Made by a program: the position numbers and the translations under genes. 7,006 nt of DNA from Actinomycetota bacterium (GTDB lineage Bacteria > Actinomycetota > Thermoleophilia > Solirubrobacterales > Solirubrobacteraceae): positions 1-7,006 of the forward strand of contig SYBY01000356.1 in NCBI GenBank assembly GCA_005788585.1, in the 5' to 3' direction. The notes under the pieces were generated by a model. That model did no database searches. It was given only the letters and a program-made list of their open reading frames with translations, and was not told the DNA's origin. The first letter of the stretch is position 1, and every line of letters begins with the position of its first letter. Positions 1 to 5,064 of this stretch are shown here, in pieces.

Positions 1-821
1 GGCGTGTCGGGCACGCCGGTCAGCGTGATGCGCGACTCCCCGGTGGAGTGCGTGACGGCGGTGATGAGCGGGTTCTCCACGGTTTCCTGATCTCCGACGA
101 CAACGGTACCCGGCTCGTCGCTGAACGAAGACCGGCAGTGGACGCGCACGCCGTGGTTGCGGGCGTACTCGAGTGAGCGCAGCTGCAGCACGCCGGCACC
201 GGACGCGCTCATCTCCAGGACCTCCTCGAAGGAGATCACCGGGATCATGCGGGCGTTCGGGACGATGCGCGGGTCGGCGTTGAACACGCCGGGGACGTCT
301 GTGTAGATCTCGCACTCGTCCGCGTCGATCGCCGCGGCCAGCGCGACGGCGGTGGTGTCCGACCCGCCCCGACCCAGTGTCGTGACGTCCTTCGCGGTCG
401 ACACGCCCTGGAAACCGGCGACGAGGACGATCTTGTCGTCGTCGAGCGCCTCGCGGATGCGATCGGCCCGGACCTCGAGGATGCGCGCCTTCGTATGCGA
501 GGTGTCCGTGACGATCCCGGCCTGCGAGCCGGTGAGGCTGATCGCCTGGTGGCCGAGGTCGTTGATCGCCATCGCGCACAGCGCACAGGACTGCCGCTCG
601 CCCGTGGAGAGGAGCATGTCCATCTCGCGCGGGTCCGGGTGCGGGCTGATCTCCTGCGCGTCGGCGATGAGGTCGTCCGTCGTCTTGCCGCGCGCGGACA
701 GGACGGCGACCACGCGCAGCCCCTCCTCGCGCTTGGCGACGATGCGCTGGGCGGCGCGCTTGAGGCGTTCGGCGTCGGCGACGGACGTGCCGCCGAACTT
801 CATGACCACGGTGCCGGGCAT
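1..821 (-). CDS. lysC: Aspartate kinase (aspartokinase), 3' end cut by window edge
   Basis: Phosphorylates L-aspartate with ATP, the first committed step to lysine, diaminopimelate, threonine and methionine, in the cytoplasm. The first 273 residues are present; the family is usually about 405-425 residues, so most of the two regulatory ACT domains lie outside. The amino-acid kinase domain opens with KFGGTSV (residues 8-14), followed by [11 protein letters not shown] (66-76), TGSQAG (97-102), the nucleotide-site signature [12 protein letters not shown] (147-158), EIYTDVPGV (171-179) and ADPRIVPNA (182-190). The ACT region begins near 255 with [10 protein letters not shown]. The chosen ATG gives [11 protein letters not shown]; an in-frame ATG at 803 (MKFGG) is an alternative. 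No Shine-Dalgarno precedes either. GTG codon 248 (bases 78-80) lies where the internal beta-subunit start of Corynebacterium LysC would fall. Divergent from the GGDEF gene at 887. Identification is firm; start and feedback class are not. Confidence 0.97.
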   Translation of the reverse strand, partial: MPGTVVMKFGGTSVADAERLKRAAQRIVAKREEGLRVVAVLSARGKTTDDLIADAQEISPHPDPREMDMLLSTGERQSCALCAMAINDLGHQAISLTGSQAGIVTDTSHTKARILEVRADRIREALDDDKIVLVAGFQGVSTAKDVTTLGRGGSDTTAVALAAAIDADECEIYTDVPGVFNADPRIVPNARMIPVISFEEVLEMSASGAGVLQLRSLEYARNHGVRVHCRSSFSDEPGTVVVGDQETVENPLITAVTHSTGESRITLTGVPDT

Positions 822-831
822 TCCAGGTGTG

Positions 832-837
832 AATCTA
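832..837 (-). promoter_or_regulatory. Candidate -10 element (TAGATT) for lysC
   Basis: Read on the minus strand, TAGATT fits the actinobacterial -10 pattern TANNNT and ends 10 bases before the lysC ATG. No convincing -35 hexamer is seen at the usual spacing. If used, transcription would begin only 3-4 bases before the start codon, which suits the absence of a Shine-Dalgarno sequence. This is inference from pattern and position alone. Confidence 0.35.
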
Positions 838-870
838 GCGGGAGAGCACGGTCAGGAATCTTGAGCCCTG

Positions 871-879
871 AAGGTGATC
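871..879 (+). promoter_or_regulatory. Extended Shine-Dalgarno of the first GGDEF gene
   Basis: AAGGTGATC matches the anti-Shine-Dalgarno complement (GGAGGTGATC) over its last eight bases and sits 7 bases before the ATG at 887. It supports that ATG as the start and contrasts with the Shine-Dalgarno-less starts of lysC, recR and dnaX nearby. No TANNNT -10 element is visible upstream in the 65-base gap shared with lysC. Confidence 0.7.
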
Positions 880-886
880 TGCCGAT

Positions 887-1957
887 ATGTCTCATGTGCA
901 GCTCCCCCGCTGGTTGGAGTCGACCGAGGCGCAGCGCGTGCGCCAGGTCGAGATCGAGCGCCGGATCCTTCCGATCAAGCTCGTCGTCGCCCTGGTCCTG
1001 TGGGTCGGGCTGGCGCTGCTCGCCCTGAGCTTCCCGGTGCGTGACGTGCTGCTGACGGCGGCGTGCGGCGTGGCCTACATGCCGGTGATGGCCTACGCGG
1101 ACCGCCGCCTGCCACGCTCGCGCGTCCCGCTGGTCTGGATCGTCCTGCAGGAGATCGGGATCATCGGGGTCCTGGCCTTCACCATCACCTGGTCGGGCGG
1201 CGTGCACAGTCCCGCGCTGCCGATGACGATGCCGATCGCGATCATCATGGGGACGCGCTTCCCGCTGCCGTGGCTCGTGCCGCTGGCGACGGTGGCGATC
1301 ACCGCATTCGCCACGGCGATCTGGATCGGCGACCCCGAGGCGCTCCGGGCCGCGCCCGTCGAGGCGCTCGCCTGGTGTGCCGCCTTCGCGATCGCTGCCG
1401 CGCTCGTGCACATGCTTGCCGGCGCCGAGCGCCGGGCCCGCAAGGACGCGATCCACGACGCCCTGACCGGTGTGCTGAACCGCAAGGCCTTGGAGATCCG
1501 CCTGGCCGACTCCCCGGACGGCCCCACGCGCCGCGCGGAGACCGTCAGCGTCATCGCCGCGGACCTCGACGGCTTCAAGGAGGTCAACGACCACTTCGGG
1601 CACGAGGCCGGCGACGACGTGCTGCGCGAGGTGGCCACCACCCTGGCGGGAGACCTCCGCGCGGAGGACGTGCTGTACCGCCTGGGCGGCGACGAGTTCC
1701 TCGTGATCCTCCCGGCCACCCCCACCAGCGAGGCCGCCGAGCTCGCCGAGCGGCTGCGGGCCACCGTGGCCGCGCTGCGCCCGGGTGGGCATGACGTGAC
1801 GCTGTCCCTCGGCGTGGCGGGCGTGGTCCACACGCGCGTGGACCTCGAGCACCTCATCAGCCGCGCCGACGGCGCGCTCTATGCCGCCAAGGCGGCCGGA
1901 AGAAACCGGGTCGGCATCGCCGACCCGGCGGGCGCGCCGGTGCCCGCGGCGGGCTGA
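887..1957 (+). CDS. Membrane-anchored diguanylate cyclase (GGDEF), active-type
   Basis: Predicted to make c-di-GMP from two GTP at the inner face of the membrane. The 356 residues comprise a short cytosolic N-terminal helix (1-28), about five or six hydrophobic segments (roughly 29-49, 53-71, 81-102, 109-147 possibly as two, 160-178), a short charged linker (180-190) and a complete GGDEF domain (191-345). All hallmarks are present: DALTGVLNR (191-199), DLDGFKEVND (226-235), GHEAGD (238-243), GGDEF (267-271) and YAAKAAGRN (332-340). An RAED motif at 258-261, at the spacing seen in PleD, is an intact allosteric I-site, so product inhibition is expected. I recognise no named sensor domain in the membrane part; its ligand is unknown. 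A good Shine-Dalgarno supports the start. It is followed after 39 bases by a second GGDEF gene, probably in one operon. Catalytic competence is inferred from residues. Confidence 0.95.
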   Translation: MSHVQLPRWLESTEAQRVRQVEIERRILPIKLVVALVLWVGLALLALSFPVRDVLLTAACGVAYMPVMAYADRRLPRSRVPLVWIVLQEIGIIGVLAFTITWSGGVHSPALPMTMPIAIIMGTRFPLPWLVPLATVAITAFATAIWIGDPEALRAAPVEALAWCAAFAIAAALVHMLAGAERRARKDAIHDALTGVLNRKALEIRLADSPDGPTRRAETVSVIAADLDGFKEVNDHFGHEAGDDVLREVATTLAGDLRAEDVLYRLGGDEFLVILPATPTSEAAELAERLRATVAALRPGGHDVTLSLGVAGVVHTRVDLEHLISRADGALYAAKAAGRNRVGIADPAGAPVPAAG

Positions 1958-1962
1958 GTTCA

Positions 1963-1994
1963 CACCAGGGCCCCGCCCTGCCGATCACCAGGGC
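1963..1994 (+). promoter_or_regulatory. Competing hairpins and direct repeat before second GGDEF gene
   Basis: CACCAGGGC occurs twice (1963-1971 and 1986-1994). Between the copies lies GCCCTG (1975-1980), which can pair perfectly with CAGGGC of the first copy (1966-1971, three-base loop) or of the second copy (1989-1994, eight-base loop), but not both. The second fold would bury AGGG (1990-1993), the only Shine-Dalgarno-like bases before the GTG start at 1997. No T-tract follows, so neither is a classical terminator. It could be a translational switch, a protein-binding site, or chance in GC-rich DNA. Confidence 0.35.
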
Positions 1995-1996
1995 AC

Positions 1997-3061
1997 GTGC
2001 GACCCGCATCACCCCCCCTTGCCCCAGAACTGGACCGCCTGCGCATCCTCGAACAGGAGGCGCGGCTGCGGCCCGTGCGCCGCACCGTCGAGTGCCTGCT
2101 GATCGTCGCGCTCGTCGCCATCGGGTTCGCCGACGACGCCCTCGAGGCCGCCGTCGCCGCCGTCGTCCTCGTCCTGCTGGCCAGCGCCTTCGAGGGTCAG
2201 GCACAGCGCTCGGCCGGCCCCGGCGGCTGGCTTGCCGCCCAGGAGCTCGTGGGACTCGCCGGGGTCTGCGTCGTCATCGGCGCGACGGACGGACTCGCCG
2301 GCCCCGCGCTGGTCCTGCTCGCTCCGGCCGCGGCGCTCGCCGGCGCGCGGCGCCAGGGCGGCCCCCTCGCCGTCGCCCTGCTCATCGGCCTCGCAGGGGT
2401 CGCCGGCGCCTGCGCGCTCTCGGACGGTCCGAGCGTCGGCGATGCCGTGGGCACCGCGGTCGCCGCCGCAGCGGCGACCCTCGCGGTCGCGCTGCTCAGC
2501 TCGCACCTCGCCCACGCCGACCGCGGCGTGCGCGCCGATGCGGTCCTCGACCCTCTCACCGGGCTGCTCAACCGCGGGGCGCTGGACGCCCGCATGATCG
2601 AACTGCGCGGGCAGGCCGCCCTCGACGACCTGCCCCTGAGCATCGTGCTCTCCGACCTCGACGCGCTGGGTCAGATCAACGCGGCCCATGGCCACGAGGC
2701 GGGCGACGAGGTCCTCGCCGGTGCCGCCGAGGCGATGCGGCGCTCGCTGCGGACCTTCGAACTGCTCTACCGCCTGGGCGGAGACGAGTTCCTCCTCATC
2801 CTCCCCGGCGCGTCACCCCGCGAAGCCGCGCATCTGGCCGAGCGGCTGCGCGACGCGGTCGCCACCGCGGTGCCTCACGGGCACGAGATCACCGCGTCCT
2901 TCGGTGTGGCCGGCGGATCGGGCGCGGGCCTGCAGTTCGGCGCCCTGCTCGCCGAGGCCGATGTGGCGCTGTACGCCGCAAAGGCCGCGGGCGGCGACGC
3001 GGTCCGCACGTCCGGGATCGACCTCGCCGCGGACGGCGAGCCGCTCCCCCAGCCCGCCTGA
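1997..3061 (+). CDS. Membrane-anchored GGDEF protein with degenerate active site
   Basis: A 354-residue paralogue of the preceding protein with the same plan: cytosolic N-terminal helix (1-30), five or six Ala/Val/Leu-rich membrane segments (about 31-45, 48-65, 80-97, 103-117, 123-141, 147-169), and a GGDEF domain (185-340). Retained: DPLTGLLNR (185-193), the metal Asp (220), Asn 228, GHEAGD (232-237) and GGDEF (261-265). Changed relative to its neighbour: Phe-Lys of DLDxFK is Leu-Gly (224-225), the Asp of ND is Ala (229), the I-site is RTFE (252-255) rather than RxxD, and the Arg of YxAKxxGR is Gly (333). It may therefore be a weak or inactive cyclase, a GTP-binding partner or a dimer partner of its neighbour; activity cannot be excluded because GGDEF itself is intact. 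The start is a GTG with a poorly spaced AGGG; it may depend on translation of the upstream gene. Converges on recR. Confidence 0.92.
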   Translation: MRPASPPLAPELDRLRILEQEARLRPVRRTVECLLIVALVAIGFADDALEAAVAAVVLVLLASAFEGQAQRSAGPGGWLAAQELVGLAGVCVVIGATDGLAGPALVLLAPAAALAGARRQGGPLAVALLIGLAGVAGACALSDGPSVGDAVGTAVAAAAATLAVALLSSHLAHADRGVRADAVLDPLTGLLNRGALDARMIELRGQAALDDLPLSIVLSDLDALGQINAAHGHEAGDEVLAGAAEAMRRSLRTFELLYRLGGDEFLLILPGASPREAAHLAERLRDAVATAVPHGHEITASFGVAGGSGAGLQFGALLAEADVALYAAKAAGGDAVRTSGIDLAADGEPLPQPA

Positions 3062-3062
3062 G

Positions 3063-3091
3063 CGCGGGCCTACAGGCGCCGGCGCCCCGCG
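3063..3091. terminator. GC-rich hairpin between converging GGDEF and recR genes
   Basis: CGCGGG (3063-3068) is complementary to CCCGCG (3086-3091), enclosing two GGCGCC palindromes (3075-3080, 3081-3086) that could pair further. It covers the 8-base gap between the converging stop codons and the end of recR. There is no T-tract on either strand, so a terminator role rests on position and stem strength only. Confidence 0.25.
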
Positions 3092-3669
3092 AAGGCCCGG
3101 CCGAGCGTGACCTCGTCCGCGTACTCGAGGTCGCCGCCGACCGGCAGCCCGGACGCCAGGCGCGTCACGGTCACGTCCGGCGCGATGTGGTGCAGCTCGT
3201 CGGCGATGTGCAACGCCGTGGCCTCGCCGGTGGTCGTCGGGTTCGTGGCGACCACGACCTCCGTGGCCCCGTCAGCGGCCACCCGCCGGTAGAGCTCGGC
3301 GAGCCGGATGTCCTCGGGATCGACCCCGTCGATCGGGCTGAGCGCACCGCCGAGCACGTGGTAGCGGCCGTGGAACTCGTGGGTGCGCTCCATGGGGATG
3401 ATGTCGCCGAACTCCTCAACGACGCAGATGACCTGCGGGTCGCGCCGCTCGTCGAGGCAGATCCGGCAGCGCGGGCCCTCGGCGAGGTTGAAGCAGATCT
3501 CGCACGTCCCGATCTTCTCCTTGACCTCCCTGATCGCGGCGGCGAGGGCGATGGCGTCGTCGTCGGACTCGCGCAGGATGTGGAACGCCAGGCGCTGGGC
3601 GGTGCGCTGGCCGATGCCGGGGAGCTTGGAGAGCTCCGCGATGAGACGCTGGATCGGGGGCGCGTACAC
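3070..3669 (-). CDS. recR: Recombination mediator protein RecR
   Basis: Acts with RecO (and RecF) to load RecA onto SSB-coated single-stranded DNA during gap repair. The 199 residues match the usual family length of about 198-200. Domains in order: helix-hairpin-helix (LPGIGQRTAQRLAFHIL, 16-32), a four-cysteine zinc site (C56, C59, C68, C71), the TOPRIM domain starting at VICVVEE-type sequence (80-86) with YHVLGGALSPIDG (103-115) and the ATNPTTTGEATA stretch (141-152), and the C-terminal signature TRLASGLPVGGDLEYADEVTLGRA (169-192, quoted in part here by its ends). The GTG start gives the family-typical MYAPPIQRL; the open frame continues upstream to 3825 but that part resembles nothing in RecR. 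No Shine-Dalgarno is present; a TANNNT lies 7 bases upstream. It is separated from its usual partner ybaB by an opposing hydrolase gene. Identification is secure. Confidence 0.98.
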   Translation of the reverse strand: MYAPPIQRLIAELSKLPGIGQRTAQRLAFHILRESDDDAIALAAAIREVKEKIGTCEICFNLAEGPRCRICLDERRDPQVICVVEEFGDIIPMERTHEFHGRYHVLGGALSPIDGVDPEDIRLAELYRRVAADGATEVVVATNPTTTGEATALHIADELHHIAPDVTVTRLASGLPVGGDLEYADEVTLGRAFAGRRRL

Positions 3670-3676
3670 GGCGAGA

Positions 3677-3682
3677 ACGGTA
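3677..3682 (-). promoter_or_regulatory. Candidate -10 element (TACCGT) for recR
   Basis: On the minus strand TACCGT ends 7 bases before the recR GTG, almost exactly where a -10 element of a leaderless transcript should be. No Shine-Dalgarno competes with this reading. The same hexamer stands before the gene at 6925. It abuts the long inverted repeat at 3686-3769, which would occupy the rest of the promoter. Confidence 0.4.
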
Positions 3683-3685
3683 GTC

Positions 3686-3769
3686 GTCGCACCGCCCGGA
3701 TCCGCTGAGCGTCCGATAGGGGTCGCCCTGGCGACCAGGAAGTGACGCTCAGCGCGGGTGGGGGCGACC
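3686..3769. repeat. Long interrupted inverted repeat; candidate structured RNA or operator
   Basis: Concentric complementary segments, from outside in: GTCGC (3686-3690) with GCGAC (3764-3768); CCGCCCG (3692-3698) with CGGGTGG (3755-3761, one G-T pair); an exact 11-base match CGCTGAGCGTC (3703-3713) with GACGCTCAGCG (3744-3754); and GGTCGCC (3721-3727) with GGCGACC (3730-3736). The two inner pairs share the centre 3728.5 and are separated by a symmetric 7-by-7 unpaired zone that is mostly purine. GGCGACC recurs at 3763-3769, so GGTCGCC has two possible partners, which permits alternative folds. The element fills the divergent gap between recR and the hydrolase. It lacks the GGAA-loop signature of SRP RNA and the T-arm of a tRNA. 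I recognise no known family. It could be a 5' leader of the hydrolase, a free RNA, or a DNA operator. Confidence 0.6.
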
Positions 3770-3783
3770 TCACATCCTGCACC

Positions 3784-3798
3784 CGCCACGCGTTGGCG
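3784..3798 (+). promoter_or_regulatory. Small hairpin just before the hydrolase start
   Basis: CGCCA (3784-3788) pairs with TGGCG (3794-3798) around a five-base loop, ending 4 bases before the ATG at 3803, in the place where a Shine-Dalgarno would normally be. No Shine-Dalgarno is visible for this gene. The hairpin may lower translation or be incidental. Confidence 0.25.
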
Positions 3799-3802
3799 AA
3801 GC

Positions 3803-4717
3803 ATGGAACGACACGAGCTGCGCATCCCCTCCGGCCGCGACGACTGCGCCGCGTGGTGGTACCCGCCGCAGGACGATCACGCGTGCGGTCCTGTGGTCGT
3901 CATGGCCCACGGGCTGTCTGGCACCCGGCGCGACCGGCTCGGAGGCTTCGCCGAACGCTTCGCGGCGTCCGGATACGGAGCGCTGGTCTTCGACCATCGC
4001 GGCTTCGGCGACAGCAGCGGCGAGCCGGACCGGTTCGAGCCGCGCCTGCAGCTCGAGGACTGGCGGGCGGTCATCGCCTATGCGCGGCTGCTCCCCGCAG
4101 CGGACCCCGCGCGGATCGTGACCTTCGGCTCGTCGATGGGTGGCGGCAACGCGCTGGCAGCAGCCGCAGGCGACCGCCATGTCGCCGCCGCGATCAGCCA
4201 GGTCCCGTTCCTGGACCTGTGGACCCAGTCGTACCGGTCGGGCCCGCGGGTTGCCGCCCGGATGCTGGCCGCCGCGGCGCGCGGCGGCCACCTGCCCGCG
4301 GTCGGGCAACCGCACGAGCCTGCGTTCATCAACGCCCCGGGCGCAGAGGAGGGCTGGCGACGCGTGGTCGCCACGGGTGAGGCGTCTCGCTGGCGCAATC
4401 GCGCGTCGGCCCGCTGGCTGCTCGGCCGGCCTTTCCGCCCGATCCGGCACGCGACCCGCCTGCACTGCCCGTGGCTGGTGTGCGTCGGGGAGGCCGACCG
4501 GGTCGCTCGGCCCGGCCCGGCGATCGCCGCGGCCCGGCGGGCGCCGCAGGGTGAGCTGCGGACCTACCCGGACGTCGACCACTTCGACATCTACGCAGGC
4601 CCCGTCCACGACACGCTGGTCGCCGACCAGCTCGCGTTCCTCTGGCGGCACGTCGGCGACGGCGCGCCGGCGACGCCGACGAAAGGCCCGCTGAGCGGGC
4701 ATCTCGTCGGCACGTAG
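3803..4717 (+). CDS. Alpha/beta hydrolase, serine triad, substrate unknown
   Basis: A 304-residue cytoplasmic enzyme of the alpha/beta hydrolase fold with no signal peptide. The oxyanion-side motif VVVMAHGLSGTR (31-42) and the strand-loop LVFDHRGFGDSSGEP (61-75) precede the nucleophile elbow GSSMGGG (109-115), giving Ser 111 in GxSxG. The likely acid is Asp 232 (GEADRVARP, 229-237) and the likely base His 260 (DVDHFDIY, 257-264), both at normal family spacing. Residues 138-215 form the variable cap, rich in Arg and Trp. The layout resembles the FrsA/Xaa-Pro-peptidase-like or dienelactone-hydrolase-like group, but ester, amide or peptide specificity cannot be read from sequence. An in-frame GTG at 3758 would add 15 unlikely residues and lies within the inverted repeat, so the ATG at 3803 is preferred. 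Divergent from recR; its TAG stop directly abuts the ybaB stop. Confidence 0.93.
   Translation: MERHELRIPSGRDDCAAWWYPPQDDHACGPVVVMAHGLSGTRRDRLGGFAERFAASGYGALVFDHRGFGDSSGEPDRFEPRLQLEDWRAVIAYARLLPAADPARIVTFGSSMGGGNALAAAAGDRHVAAAISQVPFLDLWTQSYRSGPRVAARMLAAAARGGHLPAVGQPHEPAFINAPGAEEGWRRVVATGEASRWRNRASARWLLGRPFRPIRHATRLHCPWLVCVGEADRVARPGPAIAAARRAPQGELRTYPDVDHFDIYAGPVHDTLVADQLAFLWRHVGDGAPATPTKGPLSGHLVGT
4686..4700 (+). terminator. Perfect hairpin near the 3' end of the hydrolase gene
   Basis: GCCCGC (4686-4691) and GCGGGC (4695-4700) flank a TGA loop, 14 bases before the hydrolase stop codon. No T-tract follows. As the hydrolase and ybaB stops touch, any hairpin terminator must lie inside coding sequence, which makes this the best local candidate, but only a weak one. 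Confidence 0.25.
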
Positions 4718-5062
4718 CTACATACCGAGCAGCCCGCCGAGCCCGCCCGCGCCGCCCGGCCCGCCGAGGCCGCCGGTCACGGCGCCCATGCGGGTCGCGG
4801 CGAGCTCCTGCGCCTGGTTGACCGCCTGGTTGACGGCGGCGAGCACCATGTCCTGCAGCATCTCGACGTCCTCGGGATCGACGGCGTCCGGATCGATGGT
4901 GATCGACTTGACCTGCAGGTCGCCCGTGACCTTCACGGTAACCATGCCGCCGCCGGCCGATGCCTCGACCTCCTCGTTGGCGAGCGACTCCTGCGCGGCC
5001 GCCATGTCGGCCTGCATCTTCTGCGCCATCTTGGCGAGCTGGTTCAGGTTGGGCTGGGGCAT
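4718..5062 (-). CDS. ybaB: YbaB/EbfC-family nucleoid-associated protein
   Basis: A small DNA-binding protein that dimerises and associates with the nucleoid; its exact role is unsettled in the family. The 114 residues begin with the amphipathic helix NLNQLAKMAQKMQADM (5-20), continue with the hallmark SAGGGMVTVKVTGD (35-48), the strand VKSITIDP (51-58), then DPEDVEMLQDMVLAAVNQA (62-80), and end in a glycine-rich tail (97-114) typical of actinobacterial and Gram-positive members. Length is normal. The ATG is supported by AAGGAG with 8-base spacing, and this Shine-Dalgarno encodes the last residues of DnaX; only two bases separate the dnaX stop from this start, so the two are surely cotranscribed and probably translationally coupled. 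In most bacteria recR follows directly; here an opposing hydrolase intervenes. The upstream open frame to 5266 overlaps dnaX and is not used. Confidence 0.96.
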   Translation of the reverse strand: MPQPNLNQLAKMAQKMQADMAAAQESLANEEVEASAGGGMVTVKVTGDLQVKSITIDPDAVDPEDVEMLQDMVLAAVNQAVNQAQELAATRMGAVTGGLGGPGGAGGLGGLLGM

Positions 5063-5064
5063 GG

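Noticed and set aside
800..1963. A 387-codon open frame on the minus strand opposite the first GGDEF gene
   Set aside because: The translation is rich in Arg, His, Gly and Asp with no recognisable domain, as expected for a frame antisense to a GC-rich gene; the plus-strand frame has full GGDEF motifs.
2092..3708. A 538-codon open frame on the plus strand spanning the second GGDEF gene and the antisense of recR
   Set aside because: It is Arg-Pro-rich with no domain, changes character between the two real genes it overlaps, and conflicts with two securely identified proteins.
3686..3769. The inverted repeat as SRP RNA (4.5S) or a tRNA, given that small RNA genes often lie near dnaX/recR
   Set aside because: The GGAA-type tetraloop with its adjoining conserved AGCAG bases of SRP RNA is absent, and there is no TTCGA T-arm or 7-base anticodon loop arrangement.
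3670..3825. N-terminal extension of RecR to an upstream ATG at 3825
   Set aside because: The family starts at the MYAPPI-type sequence; the extra 52 residues match nothing in RecR, cross the inverted repeat and overlap the hydrolase start.
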